Below, piece after piece: positions 26,720-33,939 of a stretch of DNA of 64,000 nt (positions within the stretch are counted from its first letter, which is position 1; every line of letters begins with the position of its first letter). The notes under the pieces were generated by a model. It saw only the letters and a program-made list of their open reading frames with translations, was not told where the DNA came from and did no database searches. Source of the DNA: Saccharicrinis aurantiacus (lineage in GTDB: Bacteria; Bacteroidota; Bacteroidia; Bacteroidales; Marinilabiliaceae); the NCBI RefSeq assembly GCF_001660705.2, contig NZ_LYBV02000009.1, forward strand, positions 62,001-126,000. The letters run 5' to 3'. The position numbers and the translations under genes were made by a program.

Positions 26720-26898
26720 AAAAAAAGGGATTTCAACCGTTGTTGAATCCCTTTCTTTTAACCTAAACCCTAATCTATGAAAAAAAACTTCTTATGTCTT
26801 ACTTTGAGGTGAGTTTTAAAGAGGGAATGTTTTAGAAACATTCCCATCTTATAACCTAAACCCTAACCTAATCTATGAAAAACTCTCTTGCTCTTCGG
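26720..26898 (-). ncRNA. Sigma-54-dependent small RNA, copy 1 (proposed)
   Basis: Predicted transcript of about 179 nt on the minus strand. It starts about 12 bases past the -12 GC of the promoter at 26910-26924 and ends in the T-run at 26720-26726, directly after the hairpin 26727-26751 (GGGATTCAAC stem with one bulge). In RNA order: short leader, segment A (UUUUUCAUAGAUUAGG + UUAGGGUUUAGGUU), hairpin 1 (26823-26845, 10-bp stem, 3-base loop), linker, segment A' (UUUUUCAUAGAUUAGGG + UUUAGGUU), then the terminator hairpin. It is therefore a tandem duplication of 'single strand + hairpin'. Copies at 29916 and 32027 are nearly identical. The plus-strand frames that begin with ATG differ in length and frame between copies, which argues against a coding role. 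Confidence 0.75.
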
Positions 26899-26909
26899 TA
26901 TGGAATATT

Positions 26910-26924
26910 GCAAAGTGTGTGCCA
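26910..26924 (-). promoter_or_regulatory. Sigma-54 promoter of small RNA copy 1
   Basis: Read on the minus strand: TTGGCAC-ACACT-TTGCA. This matches the -24/-12 consensus TGGCAC-N5-TTGCA exactly in sequence and spacing. Sigma-54 promoters need an NtrC-type activator; no obvious enhancer palindrome is seen nearby. Confidence 0.8.
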
Positions 26925-27088
26925 AAAAAGCATATGGTAATTTGTTTAACCTTTATTAATGAAACTAGTTTTTATTGAAGGGGAAAGTTTGAAATAGTTA
27001 ATTGAAAAAAACTTAGTTATCCTTGTATCTTTTATGGCTCCTTTCAGTTATGAGAGTAATATAAAGTAGCTCACTTAAAAACTATTAA

Positions 27089-27571
27089 ATGAAAAATATA
27101 ATAATTGTCCTTTTAATATTAAGTCCGTTTCTGCTTCATGCTCAGGATAAATCAAAAACCCTCACTCTTAAAGTTAGGAAACCTATAGTAGAAGAGGATA
27201 TTATAATTGAGTTTGATGTGCAACCATCTGATGATAGACCAGTTTTTTTTGTAGTTGAAGAAATGCCCAAATTTCCTGGTGGAGATGAGGCATTGCGTAA
27301 GTATATTTCAGATAATATAACAGTGCCCTCTGATATACCTGAAAGTGAAAGCATGGGCACAGTGTATGTTCAATTTATAATAAGTAAATCAGGTAAAGTA
27401 GAGAGGGTTAGGCTAGGGAGAGGGGTGAACAATATATTAGATAAAATAGCTATGGATATAGTTAGTAATATGCCCAAGTGGGAACCTGGTAGGCAAAGAG
27501 GAAAGGCTGTTGAGGTGAGCTATACTGTGCCAGTTAATTTCTTAGGAAACCAAACAAAGAGCACTGAGTAA
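27089..27571 (+). CDS. Exported protein with TonB C-terminal domain
   Basis: 160 residues. A signal peptide (MKNIIIVLLILSPFLLHAQ) is followed by a short linker and a TonB-C domain at about 60-155: 'MPKFPGGDEALRKYISDNI..P', 'GTVYVQFIISKSGKVERVRL' and 'MPKWEPGRQRGKAVEVSYTVPVNF'. This domain normally contacts the TonB box of outer-membrane receptors. The protein lacks the TonB membrane anchor and Pro-rich spacer, so it is a periplasmic TonB-C protein of the sort often seen in Bacteroidota rather than an energy transducer itself. Confidence 0.82.
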   Translation: MKNIIIVLLILSPFLLHAQDKSKTLTLKVRKPIVEEDIIIEFDVQPSDDRPVFFVVEEMPKFPGGDEALRKYISDNITVPSDIPESESMGTVYVQFIISKSGKVERVRLGRGVNNILDKIAMDIVSNMPKWEPGRQRGKAVEVSYTVPVNFLGNQTKSTE

Positions 27572-27655
27572 TTTGAAAATATACACAATTAACTTGTTGT
27601 GTAATTGTTTGTGACTAAATCCTTACCAGCTATTATCATTAAACCTAAATAGTAA

Positions 27656-28225
27656 ATGACCATATCACAAATTCATCATAAGTCGCCTAAAACAATTGAC
27701 CAAGAGTATCAATTAGTAAAGGCAGCTCAAAACGATACCGCAAAGTTTGAGGTATTATACGATAGGTATTACGAGGCCATATTCCGATTTGTTTATCAGA
27801 GATTAGATTCAAAAGAGTTGGCTTTTGATATTACGCAGCAAGTTTTTGTAAAAGCACTGCAGGGCATCAAAAAATACAAATTCAAAGGAGTTCCTTTCTC
27901 GGCATGGTTATATCGTATTGCAAGTAACGAACTCAATACTTCTTTTAAACAAAACAAACTAATCAGAACCATAAATATCGAATCTGTTACCCCGCATACT
28001 CTAAAAGAAGATATTGATGAGGAGAGCTTGGATGATTTGTGGAATATATTGATAGAACAAATTGGCACTTTGGCAGCAAGTGAAATTACATTAATAGAAA
28101 TGCGCTATATGGAGAATAGACCATTTAAAGAGATTGCCGATATACTTGATATTACCGAGAATAATGCCAAGGTTAAGGTTTATCGGATTTTAGATAAACT
28201 AAAAGCTAAATGTAAAACTCTTTAA
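27656..28225 (+). CDS. ECF-type RNA polymerase sigma factor
   Basis: 189 residues. Region 2 at about 30-95 (YDRYYEAIFRFVYQRL...AFDITQQVFVKAL, 'FSAWLYRIASNEL') and region 4 at about 130-185 ('ITLIEMRYMENRPFKEIADILDITENNAKVKVYRILDKLK'). The next gene starts 10 bases later and codes for a protein with one membrane helix, the usual layout of an ECF sigma factor and its anti-sigma factor. Confidence 0.88.
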   Translation: MTISQIHHKSPKTIDQEYQLVKAAQNDTAKFEVLYDRYYEAIFRFVYQRLDSKELAFDITQQVFVKALQGIKKYKFKGVPFSAWLYRIASNELNTSFKQNKLIRTINIESVTPHTLKEDIDEESLDDLWNILIEQIGTLAASEITLIEMRYMENRPFKEIADILDITENNAKVKVYRILDKLKAKCKTL

Positions 28226-28235
28226 GCTGCCAATT

Positions 28236-29885
28236 ATGAATAAGTATAAAATTAACATTGATAGAGATATTATTAGTTCTGAGAGTATTGCCCAAGAACG
28301 CAATTTTGCCGCAGTACAAACAGAGGCTCGTATAAAAGATCCGCTTTACACAAAAACTAAAATATTTTTAAATAGTGTGGCTATACTGATTACAGTAGCC
28401 GTTGTGGGTTATTTATTGTACAGTCCAACAAACCAAGATATTGATGATGTAACATCATTTATTGTACCTCCTATAAATGATATCAACATTTCTTTTCAGG
28501 AGTTTCAGCTTGAGGCTTGTATAGCCGATACCATTATTAGTGAGCGAGGTAGTAGAGTAATAATCCCCGCTAATGCCTTTGCAGATACAACTAATCAAAT
28601 AGCTAAGGGAGCGATAATATTTAAAGTGCGTGAGTTTCATAATCAGGCCGATATATTTTTATCAGGTATTCCAATGGGATACGATTCTTTAGCCAATAAC
28701 TATACATTAGAATCAGCTGGTATGATTGAACTACGTGCATTTCAGAATGGAAAGGAATTGCAGCTAGTTCCCGAAAAGGAGCTTGAAGTTGAATTGGTAT
28801 CCGACTATAGCGATAATGATTACAATGTTTATTATTTAGATGAGAATCTTGAAAACTGGCAGTATGTAGGTAAAGATTCTTTAATACTTCCCAATAAAAC
28901 ACTTCCTGTCGATGAACCTCTAGAGGTAGCAATAAATAACAAGGATATTTTAGAACTTCAAAGAAGATTAGATTCTATTATAACAAATAATCAACAGTTT
29001 AGATTAACAGAACCAATCAAACCACAAAAGGCTTTGGCCGATAAATGGAAAATTGAATTAGATGTAATTGCCGAAGATTTCCCTGAACTATCTGTTTACG
29101 AAGGTACTAATTGGCAATTTGCCGATGATGCGCTAGTTCCGGATATTCAGGATGCAGATATTACTTGGGATGATATTATTATTAGCAAAGCAGGAGGGAG
29201 CAATAATTATTTACTTACTGTAAAAAAAGGAAGTAAAGAAAAGCAATATACAGTAAATCCTGTCTATACAGGAATTGCGTATGCAGATGCAATCAACAAT
29301 TACGAAAACAAGTTTAATACTTATAAAGCGGCTCGTGCAAGCAGAAGGCAAGAAGAAGCGAACCTGTTAGCCGCAATTGAGGCTGATAAAGAAAAGTGGC
29401 GCTTAAGTCAACAAAGAGCAATGAGCTTGCGCACAAATATAAATAACAATAAAGGAAAACTCGACCGTGATATTTTTAGGCGCTTCTCGGTAAGTACATT
29501 AGGAGTATGGAATTGTGATAGAATTATTAACACTAATAGGGTAAAAACTGTAAATGCTTTGTGTGCAGATAAAAATGGGGACGCAATGGTTTTTAAAAGC
29601 TTATATGTAATAAATAAGAATAGAAATACAGTACTGCAGTCTACTTCCCAAGTTAGTATTGATGATGTATTGTATTATAGAGTTATGCTTAATAAATTGG
29701 GTGGTGATATTATTATTGGTATTAACATTGAAGATAAAATAATAGTATTGTCTGAAAGGGAATTAAACTATGCAGTTAAAAGCGCTAAAGAGGAAGTTGT
29801 TTTCAACTTTAGTGTAATTGATAAAGAGGTTTCCTCAAAAATGGATTTTAAAAAGCTATATGAAAATAGTTTTAATGCGAATTAG
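28236..29885 (+). CDS. Single-pass membrane protein next to ECF sigma factor (possible anti-sigma factor)
   Basis: 549 residues. A ~45-residue cytoplasmic N-terminus, one transmembrane helix at about 46-64 (IFLNSVAILITVAVVGYLLY) and a large periplasmic part. The periplasmic part has a beta-rich section (about 80-220, 'SRVIIPANAF', 'IIFKVREFHNQADIFLSGIP') and a charged helical stretch (about 360-405, 'ARASRRQEEANLLAAIEADK'). I recognise no named domain. Being 10 bases behind the sigma gene and the topology suggest it inhibits that sigma factor and senses something outside; this is inference. It has no zinc-binding HxxxCxxC motif. Confidence 0.5.
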   Translation: MNKYKINIDRDIISSESIAQERNFAAVQTEARIKDPLYTKTKIFLNSVAILITVAVVGYLLYSPTNQDIDDVTSFIVPPINDINISFQEFQLEACIADTIISERGSRVIIPANAFADTTNQIAKGAIIFKVREFHNQADIFLSGIPMGYDSLANNYTLESAGMIELRAFQNGKELQLVPEKELEVELVSDYSDNDYNVYYLDENLENWQYVGKDSLILPNKTLPVDEPLEVAINNKDILELQRRLDSIITNNQQFRLTEPIKPQKALADKWKIELDVIAEDFPELSVYEGTNWQFADDALVPDIQDADITWDDIIISKAGGSNNYLLTVKKGSKEKQYTVNPVYTGIAYADAINNYENKFNTYKAARASRRQEEANLLAAIEADKEKWRLSQQRAMSLRTNINNNKGKLDRDIFRRFSVSTLGVWNCDRIINTNRVKTVNALCADKNGDAMVFKSLYVINKNRNTVLQSTSQVSIDDVLYYRVMLNKLGGDIIIGINIEDKIIVLSERELNYAVKSAKEEVVFNFSVIDKEVSSKMDFKKLYENSFNAN

Positions 29886-29915
29886 GAAATACTTTATAGC
29901 TTAGGAGTGAATCAT

Positions 29916-30093
29916 AAAAAAAGGGATTTCAACCGTTGTTGAATCCCTTTCTTTTAACCTAAACCCTAATCTATGAAAAAAAACATCTTATGTCTCATTT
30001 GAGGTGAGTTTTAAAGAGGGAATGTTTTAGAAACATTCCCATCTTATAACCTAAACCCTAACCTAATCTATGAAAAACTCTCTTGCTCTTCGG
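29916..30093 (-). ncRNA. Sigma-54-dependent small RNA, copy 2 (proposed)
   Basis: About 178 nt on the minus strand, with the same parts as copy 1: promoter at 30105-30119, segment A, hairpin 1, linker, segment A' and terminator hairpin 29923-29947 followed by seven U. It differs from copy 1 only at a few positions, mainly in the linker and close to the start point; both hairpins and both antisense segments are unchanged. Homology between copies begins at the -24 element and ends at the T-run, i.e. it covers one transcription unit. Confidence 0.75.
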
Positions 30094-30104
30094 TGAGGAA
30101 TATT

Positions 30105-30119
30105 GCAAAGTGTGTGCCA
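30105..30119 (-). promoter_or_regulatory. Sigma-54 promoter of small RNA copy 2
   Basis: Minus strand: TTGGCAC-ACACT-TTGCA, identical to copy 1 and a full match to the -24/-12 consensus. Confidence 0.8.
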
Positions 30120-30287
30120 AATTTTTCAATAATTGAAAAAATTTATCTTAAACCAACTTTTTTTCTAAAAATTAATGTGGCGCATAATAAAGTATCAGTC
30201 AATTGTTAAAAACAGATCGTGTGTAATGCTTGCCTGTAGGTTAAAATAGTTAATTCCGTTATTAGTTATATTGTGTACTTAGATTAA

Positions 30288-30295
30288 TATATTTG
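30288..30295 (+). promoter_or_regulatory. Possible -7 element for the gene at 30339
   Basis: TATATTTG matches TAnnTTTG 44 bases before the start codon. No convincing -33 element is seen at the right distance. Confidence 0.4.
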
Positions 30296-30338
30296 CGCAA
30301 AATTATAGAAGCAATTTTAACTAACACATTAAACTACA

Positions 30339-31913
30339 ATGCGTAAATTACTATTAATTGTATTTGTATTACTAACGCAATTACAACTTGAAGCAAAAAA
30401 AACAGAGAACCGACTTTTACTGAATACACCGAGCGATAGTCTTGTTTTTATGTTTTATATGAATGCCTCAGAAATACAATCCGACTCATTATATCAGGCC
30501 TTTAGTAAAGAGATTGGAGAAGAACAGCAAAAGCTGCTTGAGCAGTTTAGCGAATTAAATATCTATGCACAGATGTACGAGGCTCACATGGCTCTTACAG
30601 TAAACTTTAAAGCATCTAAGGAATTTGATTTAGAGTTCATGAAATCTAGCTTATCCGATCTGGATTTATCAATAACAGGCATGCAAGGTAACTTTATCAC
30701 ACTTCAAGGAGATGGGGAAAACAAGCGATATGCTTATTTATATACAGGAAATCAATATGCTACCTTAAAGATCTTCACACCATATTCTTATATCAGTCAA
30801 GATATAAGAACTCAAGTAACTGAACTCTATGGTTTACTAGATAAGCCTAACATGGATTATGAAGATAGAAATGTTATTTATGATAAGATAGATTCATTAA
30901 AAGTGTTGGATGATGCATATGTTGAACCATTCTTCACCGCTTTGATTCAATCCGATAAAACGCGTTTATCCAATGGTGAAGATATACAATCGGTGAAGCG
31001 ACCAATAAAGTTTAAACAAGAGATTCAAAATAATCCAATTGTTTCTTATGTGAAGAATGATGAAATATGGAGAATTACTTATTTCGGTGGAATAGCTTTG
31101 GCTGGTAAAGATATGTTTGGAAGTTTTTCATCAAATTATGATGATTTTAAAAGGGCAATGGCCATCTATAATATATTTGATGAAACATGGTATACTGCTA
31201 AGTCAACAAATGATGGGGTAGAGCTAGCACAAATTTCTGGCAATAAAAATCGTAAGCAAAATTTATATACAAATATTGATAGTAAGATGTTACAATATAT
31301 TCCGTCTTCAGATTCAGCTAATCTGGCAACCTATAGTATAGATGCTTTAAATCTGAGAGAGATTTTGTACGATTATTATGTAACTGATTATGACAAAGAA
31401 TTAAAATTGGGCAAATTAGCAATGCTGGCATTAGATGATGACGTAGTTAAAATGTTAAATAACTTTTTAATATCGGGAAATTTTGTAAAGACTAGTTATT
31501 ACGGAAAAGAACTACATTTTAAGGCAGTGTTAAAAATGCCAAATCAGCAAAAAGGGAGGCGCCTATTAGATCTTTTATGTAAAGAATTTGAAATATTGCA
31601 AAAACTAGAGGAGGATACCTATGTTTTCGTAGAACAAAGTCTTACAGAAAAACCTCTTTATTTAGTTATTGATAACGAATATTGGATTGCAGGAACTCAT
31701 TCTGCAGATGAGCTAAAGCAAAAGAATAAGAATTATAAAACTAGTTTTCCTGATTTGTTAAATAAAAAACTTTCAAGCTATATTTTGCTTAGGCAAGATA
31801 TCCTAGGTGTTAAAGAGGGAATTGATAACGTGAAAATACAATTAGAGCTAGTGGATAGTAAAACAGTGAAAACAACTTATAAACTCAAATTTAGCGATCA
31901 ATTAAGTAATTAA
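30339..31913 (+). CDS. Exported protein of unknown function
   Basis: 524 residues with a signal peptide (MRKLLLIVFVLLTQLQLEA). The rest is soluble and mixed alpha/beta with phrases such as 'DSLVFMFYMNASEIQSDSLYQAF', 'LANLATYSIDALNLREILYDYY' and 'PLYLVIDNEYWIAGTHSADELK'. The layout recalls the large DUF4836-like exported proteins of Bacteroidota, but I cannot confirm a family. It stands alone between small RNA copies 2 and 3. Confidence 0.5.
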   Translation: MRKLLLIVFVLLTQLQLEAKKTENRLLLNTPSDSLVFMFYMNASEIQSDSLYQAFSKEIGEEQQKLLEQFSELNIYAQMYEAHMALTVNFKASKEFDLEFMKSSLSDLDLSITGMQGNFITLQGDGENKRYAYLYTGNQYATLKIFTPYSYISQDIRTQVTELYGLLDKPNMDYEDRNVIYDKIDSLKVLDDAYVEPFFTALIQSDKTRLSNGEDIQSVKRPIKFKQEIQNNPIVSYVKNDEIWRITYFGGIALAGKDMFGSFSSNYDDFKRAMAIYNIFDETWYTAKSTNDGVELAQISGNKNRKQNLYTNIDSKMLQYIPSSDSANLATYSIDALNLREILYDYYVTDYDKELKLGKLAMLALDDDVVKMLNNFLISGNFVKTSYYGKELHFKAVLKMPNQQKGRRLLDLLCKEFEILQKLEEDTYVFVEQSLTEKPLYLVIDNEYWIAGTHSADELKQKNKNYKTSFPDLLNKKLSSYILLRQDILGVKEGIDNVKIQLELVDSKTVKTTYKLKFSDQLSN

Positions 31914-32026
31914 CCATCTTGGTTGTAATCAAAATTAATTATTTCTCAGAAGACTTATTTTTATACTCAGGTATGGATGTAAGTCTTCTTTGTTTTAGAT
32001 TAAAATAGAATCACATTTTTAAGCAT

Positions 32027-32206
32027 AAAAAAAGGGATTTCAACCGTTGTTGAATCCCTTTCTTTTAACCTAAACCCTAATCTATGAAAAAAAACTTCTT
32101 ATATCTTATTTGAGGTGAGCTTTTAAAAGAGGGAATGTTTTAGAAACATTCCCATCTTATAACCTAAACCCTAACCTAATCTATGAAAAACTCTCTTGCT
32201 CTTCGA
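32027..32206 (-). ncRNA. Sigma-54-dependent small RNA, copy 3 (proposed)
   Basis: About 180 nt on the minus strand with the same parts as copies 1 and 2; terminator hairpin 32034-32058 and a T-run at 32027-32033. Changes lie in the linker between hairpin 1 and segment A' and just past the promoter. No plus-strand gene follows this copy (the next gene, ung, points the other way), so the alternative view of the repeats as plus-strand leaders of downstream genes does not work here. Confidence 0.75.
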
Positions 32207-32217
32207 TGAGGAATATT

Positions 32218-32232
32218 GCAAAGTGTATGCCA
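32218..32232 (-). promoter_or_regulatory. Sigma-54 promoter of small RNA copy 3
   Basis: Minus strand: TTGGCAT-ACACT-TTGCA; one change from the other two copies (C to T in the last base of TGGCAC), with the GG and GC pairs and the spacing kept. Confidence 0.72.
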
Positions 32233-32267
32233 AGAATATTATTATATATTAGCTTAACTTTTATTAA

Positions 32268-32966
32268 CTAAAACAAAGTTTTTTGTACTTGGGGTAAATC
32301 CCAGATAATAGGCGCGTAACCTTTACTTTGCAAGTAATTATTAGTTTTGCTAAAGTGTTTATTACCAAAAAAACCCCGATGCGCTGAGAGAGGAGAAGGA
32401 TGAGGTGATTCTAAAATAGAATGCTTATTGGTATCGATAAGACTTACTTTTTTACGCGCATATGCACCCCAGAGTATAAAAACAATGTTTTCTTTTTCCT
32501 TAGCAAGCTTTTCTATTACTGCATCAGTAAATGTTTCCCAGCCTTGTTTTTGGTGCGAACCCGCTTTGTGGGCCTCTACCGTTAAAGTAGCGTTGAGTAA
32601 AAGTACCCCTTGTTTGGCCCACTGCTCAAGGTTTCCATTTTCAGGCATTCTAAAATCTACCTCTTCATCGCTATCTAATTCTTTAAAGATATTTCGCAAC
32701 GATGGCGGGAATTTAATACCATTATTCACCGAAAAGCAAAGACCGTGTGCTTGGTTTACATCATGGTAAGGGTCTTGGCCTAAAATGACCACTTTGGTTT
32801 TATCAAGCGGACAAAGATTAAATGCTTCGAATATTAATTCGCGTGGGGGGAATATCTCTGTTGTTTGATAAGCATCATTCACAAATGAATTTAATTGTTT
32901 AAAATAATCGGTTTCAAGTTCACTTTGTAATAGCTTCTTCCAGCCTGATTCTATATTAATATCCAT
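32268..32966 (-). CDS. ung: Uracil-DNA glycosylase, family 1
   Basis: 232 residues. Water-activating loop GQDPYHD, 'AHGLCFSV', 'GVLLLNATLTVE' with 'AGSHQKQGWETFTD', and the DNA-intercalation loop HPSPLSAHRGFFG are all intact. It removes uracil from DNA as the first step of base excision repair. A -7 type element (TATATTTG on the minus strand, 33004-33011) lies about 38 bases upstream. The stop codon is about 35 bases from the sigma-54 promoter of small RNA copy 3. Confidence 0.97.
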   Translation of the reverse strand: MDINIESGWKKLLQSELETDYFKQLNSFVNDAYQTTEIFPPRELIFEAFNLCPLDKTKVVILGQDPYHDVNQAHGLCFSVNNGIKFPPSLRNIFKELDSDEEVDFRMPENGNLEQWAKQGVLLLNATLTVEAHKAGSHQKQGWETFTDAVIEKLAKEKENIVFILWGAYARKKVSLIDTNKHSILESPHPSPLSAHRGFFGNKHFSKTNNYLQSKGYAPIIWDLPQVQKTLF

Positions 32967-33017
32967 ATTAAATGCACTCTTAAATTAGTTTTAATTCTGA
33001 GTGCAAATATATTGGCT

Positions 33018-33922
33018 TTATTTAATATACATGTAATATGAGCGCGATGCCTTGCCTGTCCATCTCCCAATTCCACCAACTATATTGGTTTCAGTTTTCT
33101 GATTTACTAAAGCAAAGGGGTTGCCATTGTTAAAGTTATCAACATAAATAGCATTTAGTACCTTGTAAGAAGTTTCATCAATACACGATATTTTTACTTT
33201 TATGCTATCTGTATAATGGTATTCCTTTCTTGGTAAATCTCGCTTGTCATCAATATTAAATAAGTTAAGAGGATCGGGCTGATTAGACCGATGTACTGAA
33301 TGTTTTAAATCCTCTCCATTGGTGCGAGCATTTGAAAATAGAGGATTCTGACTAGGGTGGTATTGTGTATCAAAGTTTTGGGTAAATATTTCAGAGTAGT
33401 AGTAAATAGAGTTTTCTGTATTACCATTTATAAATGCATTTATAGTTGTTGTGGTATCCGATACAAATTCAATTTCCATTTTATCCATATCGGGTTTTGA
33501 TGGAATTGTTGTTTCTGCAGTTATTTTCTCACCATTTGTTTCTATTATATTTGGTAACTTTTGTTTTCTTCGCCTATAATTTCAACTGATTTATATACAA
33601 AAGGAGGGAAGAATTCATCTTGTTTGAATAGTGTAAGAATTTCGGAATTTCCATCACTACAAATAAGGCTTACTTTTGCGGTGTTAATAAATAAATTACG
33701 AATGCTGGCAGAATCGTAATCTGAAAAATAAGGTGAGCTGTTTGTAAGAAATATATGAGCTGGCTGATTGGTTTCTATCCACCCATCTACAACAACCTTT
33801 GTTTCATAATCAGGTAAATCTATTTCAATAACTTTTGTACAACTAATGCAAAACAAGTTACATGCTATAAACACGTAAAGTATTTTAAGGTTGTGGAATG
33901 TATTTTTATTGATGAGGTGCAT
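33018..33922 (-). pseudogene. DUF4249 family lipoprotein gene broken by a frameshift
   Basis: The N-terminal part (33545-33922) has a lipoprotein signal ending FCISCTKVIEIDLPDYETK and the family phrase 'VVDGWIETNQPAHIFLTNSS'. Its frame ends at ...NKSYQI followed by two stop codons. A shifted frame continues without gap as IIETNGEKITAETTIPSKPD and runs through the second frame (33018-33488) to a family-typical end. One lost base in the A-run near 33540 explains it. DUF4249 proteins pair with TonB-dependent receptors, here the truncated gene just upstream. A sequencing error is the alternative. Confidence 0.8.
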
Positions 33923-33939
33923 ATGCTACATTAATTTAG

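Larger units (their letters stand above)
26196..27088. other. 893-base gene-free region after the hydrogenase operon
   Basis: It holds a ~290-base AT-rich stretch with no visible gene, an intrinsic terminator (26488), a long imperfect palindrome (26552-26715), and the first copy of the sigma-54 small RNA unit on the minus strand (26720-26924). The remaining ~160 bases before the TonB-C gene show no clear feature. Confidence 0.7.
29886..30338. other. 453-base gene-free region with small RNA copy 2
   Basis: It contains the second small RNA unit on the minus strand (29916-30119), whose terminator hairpin also lies 38 bases behind the stop of the gene at 28236 and may end its message, and then ~200 AT-rich bases with a -7 type element TATATTTG (30288-30295) ahead of the gene at 30339. 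Confidence 0.7.
31914..32267. other. 354-base gene-free region with small RNA copy 3
   Basis: It holds the third small RNA unit (32027-32232, minus strand) between two convergent genes. The first ~110 bases include a weak inverted repeat (AGAAGACTTA near 31948 and TAAGTCTTCTT near 31979) with a T-rich right side, possibly a terminator for the gene at 30339. Confidence 0.65.

Noticed and set aside
26776-26812. Short plus-strand peptide (MKKNFLCLTLR) inside the small RNA repeats, as a leader peptide
   Set aside because: The frame differs in length and by an indel between copies, copy 3 has no plus-strand gene after it, and the sigma-54 promoter and U-run terminator fit only the minus strand.
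26762-26877. Telomere-like TTAGG/TTTAGG repeats in the minus strand of the repeats
   Set aside because: There are only a few irregular units, always inside the small RNA module beside a CAT; a bacterial chromosome gives no reason for telomeres.
26720-32232. CRISPR array or insertion-sequence ends as explanation of the three repeats
   Set aside because: The repeats are ~205 bp, kilobases apart with genes between, all in one direction, and lack spacers, transposase or terminal inverted repeats.
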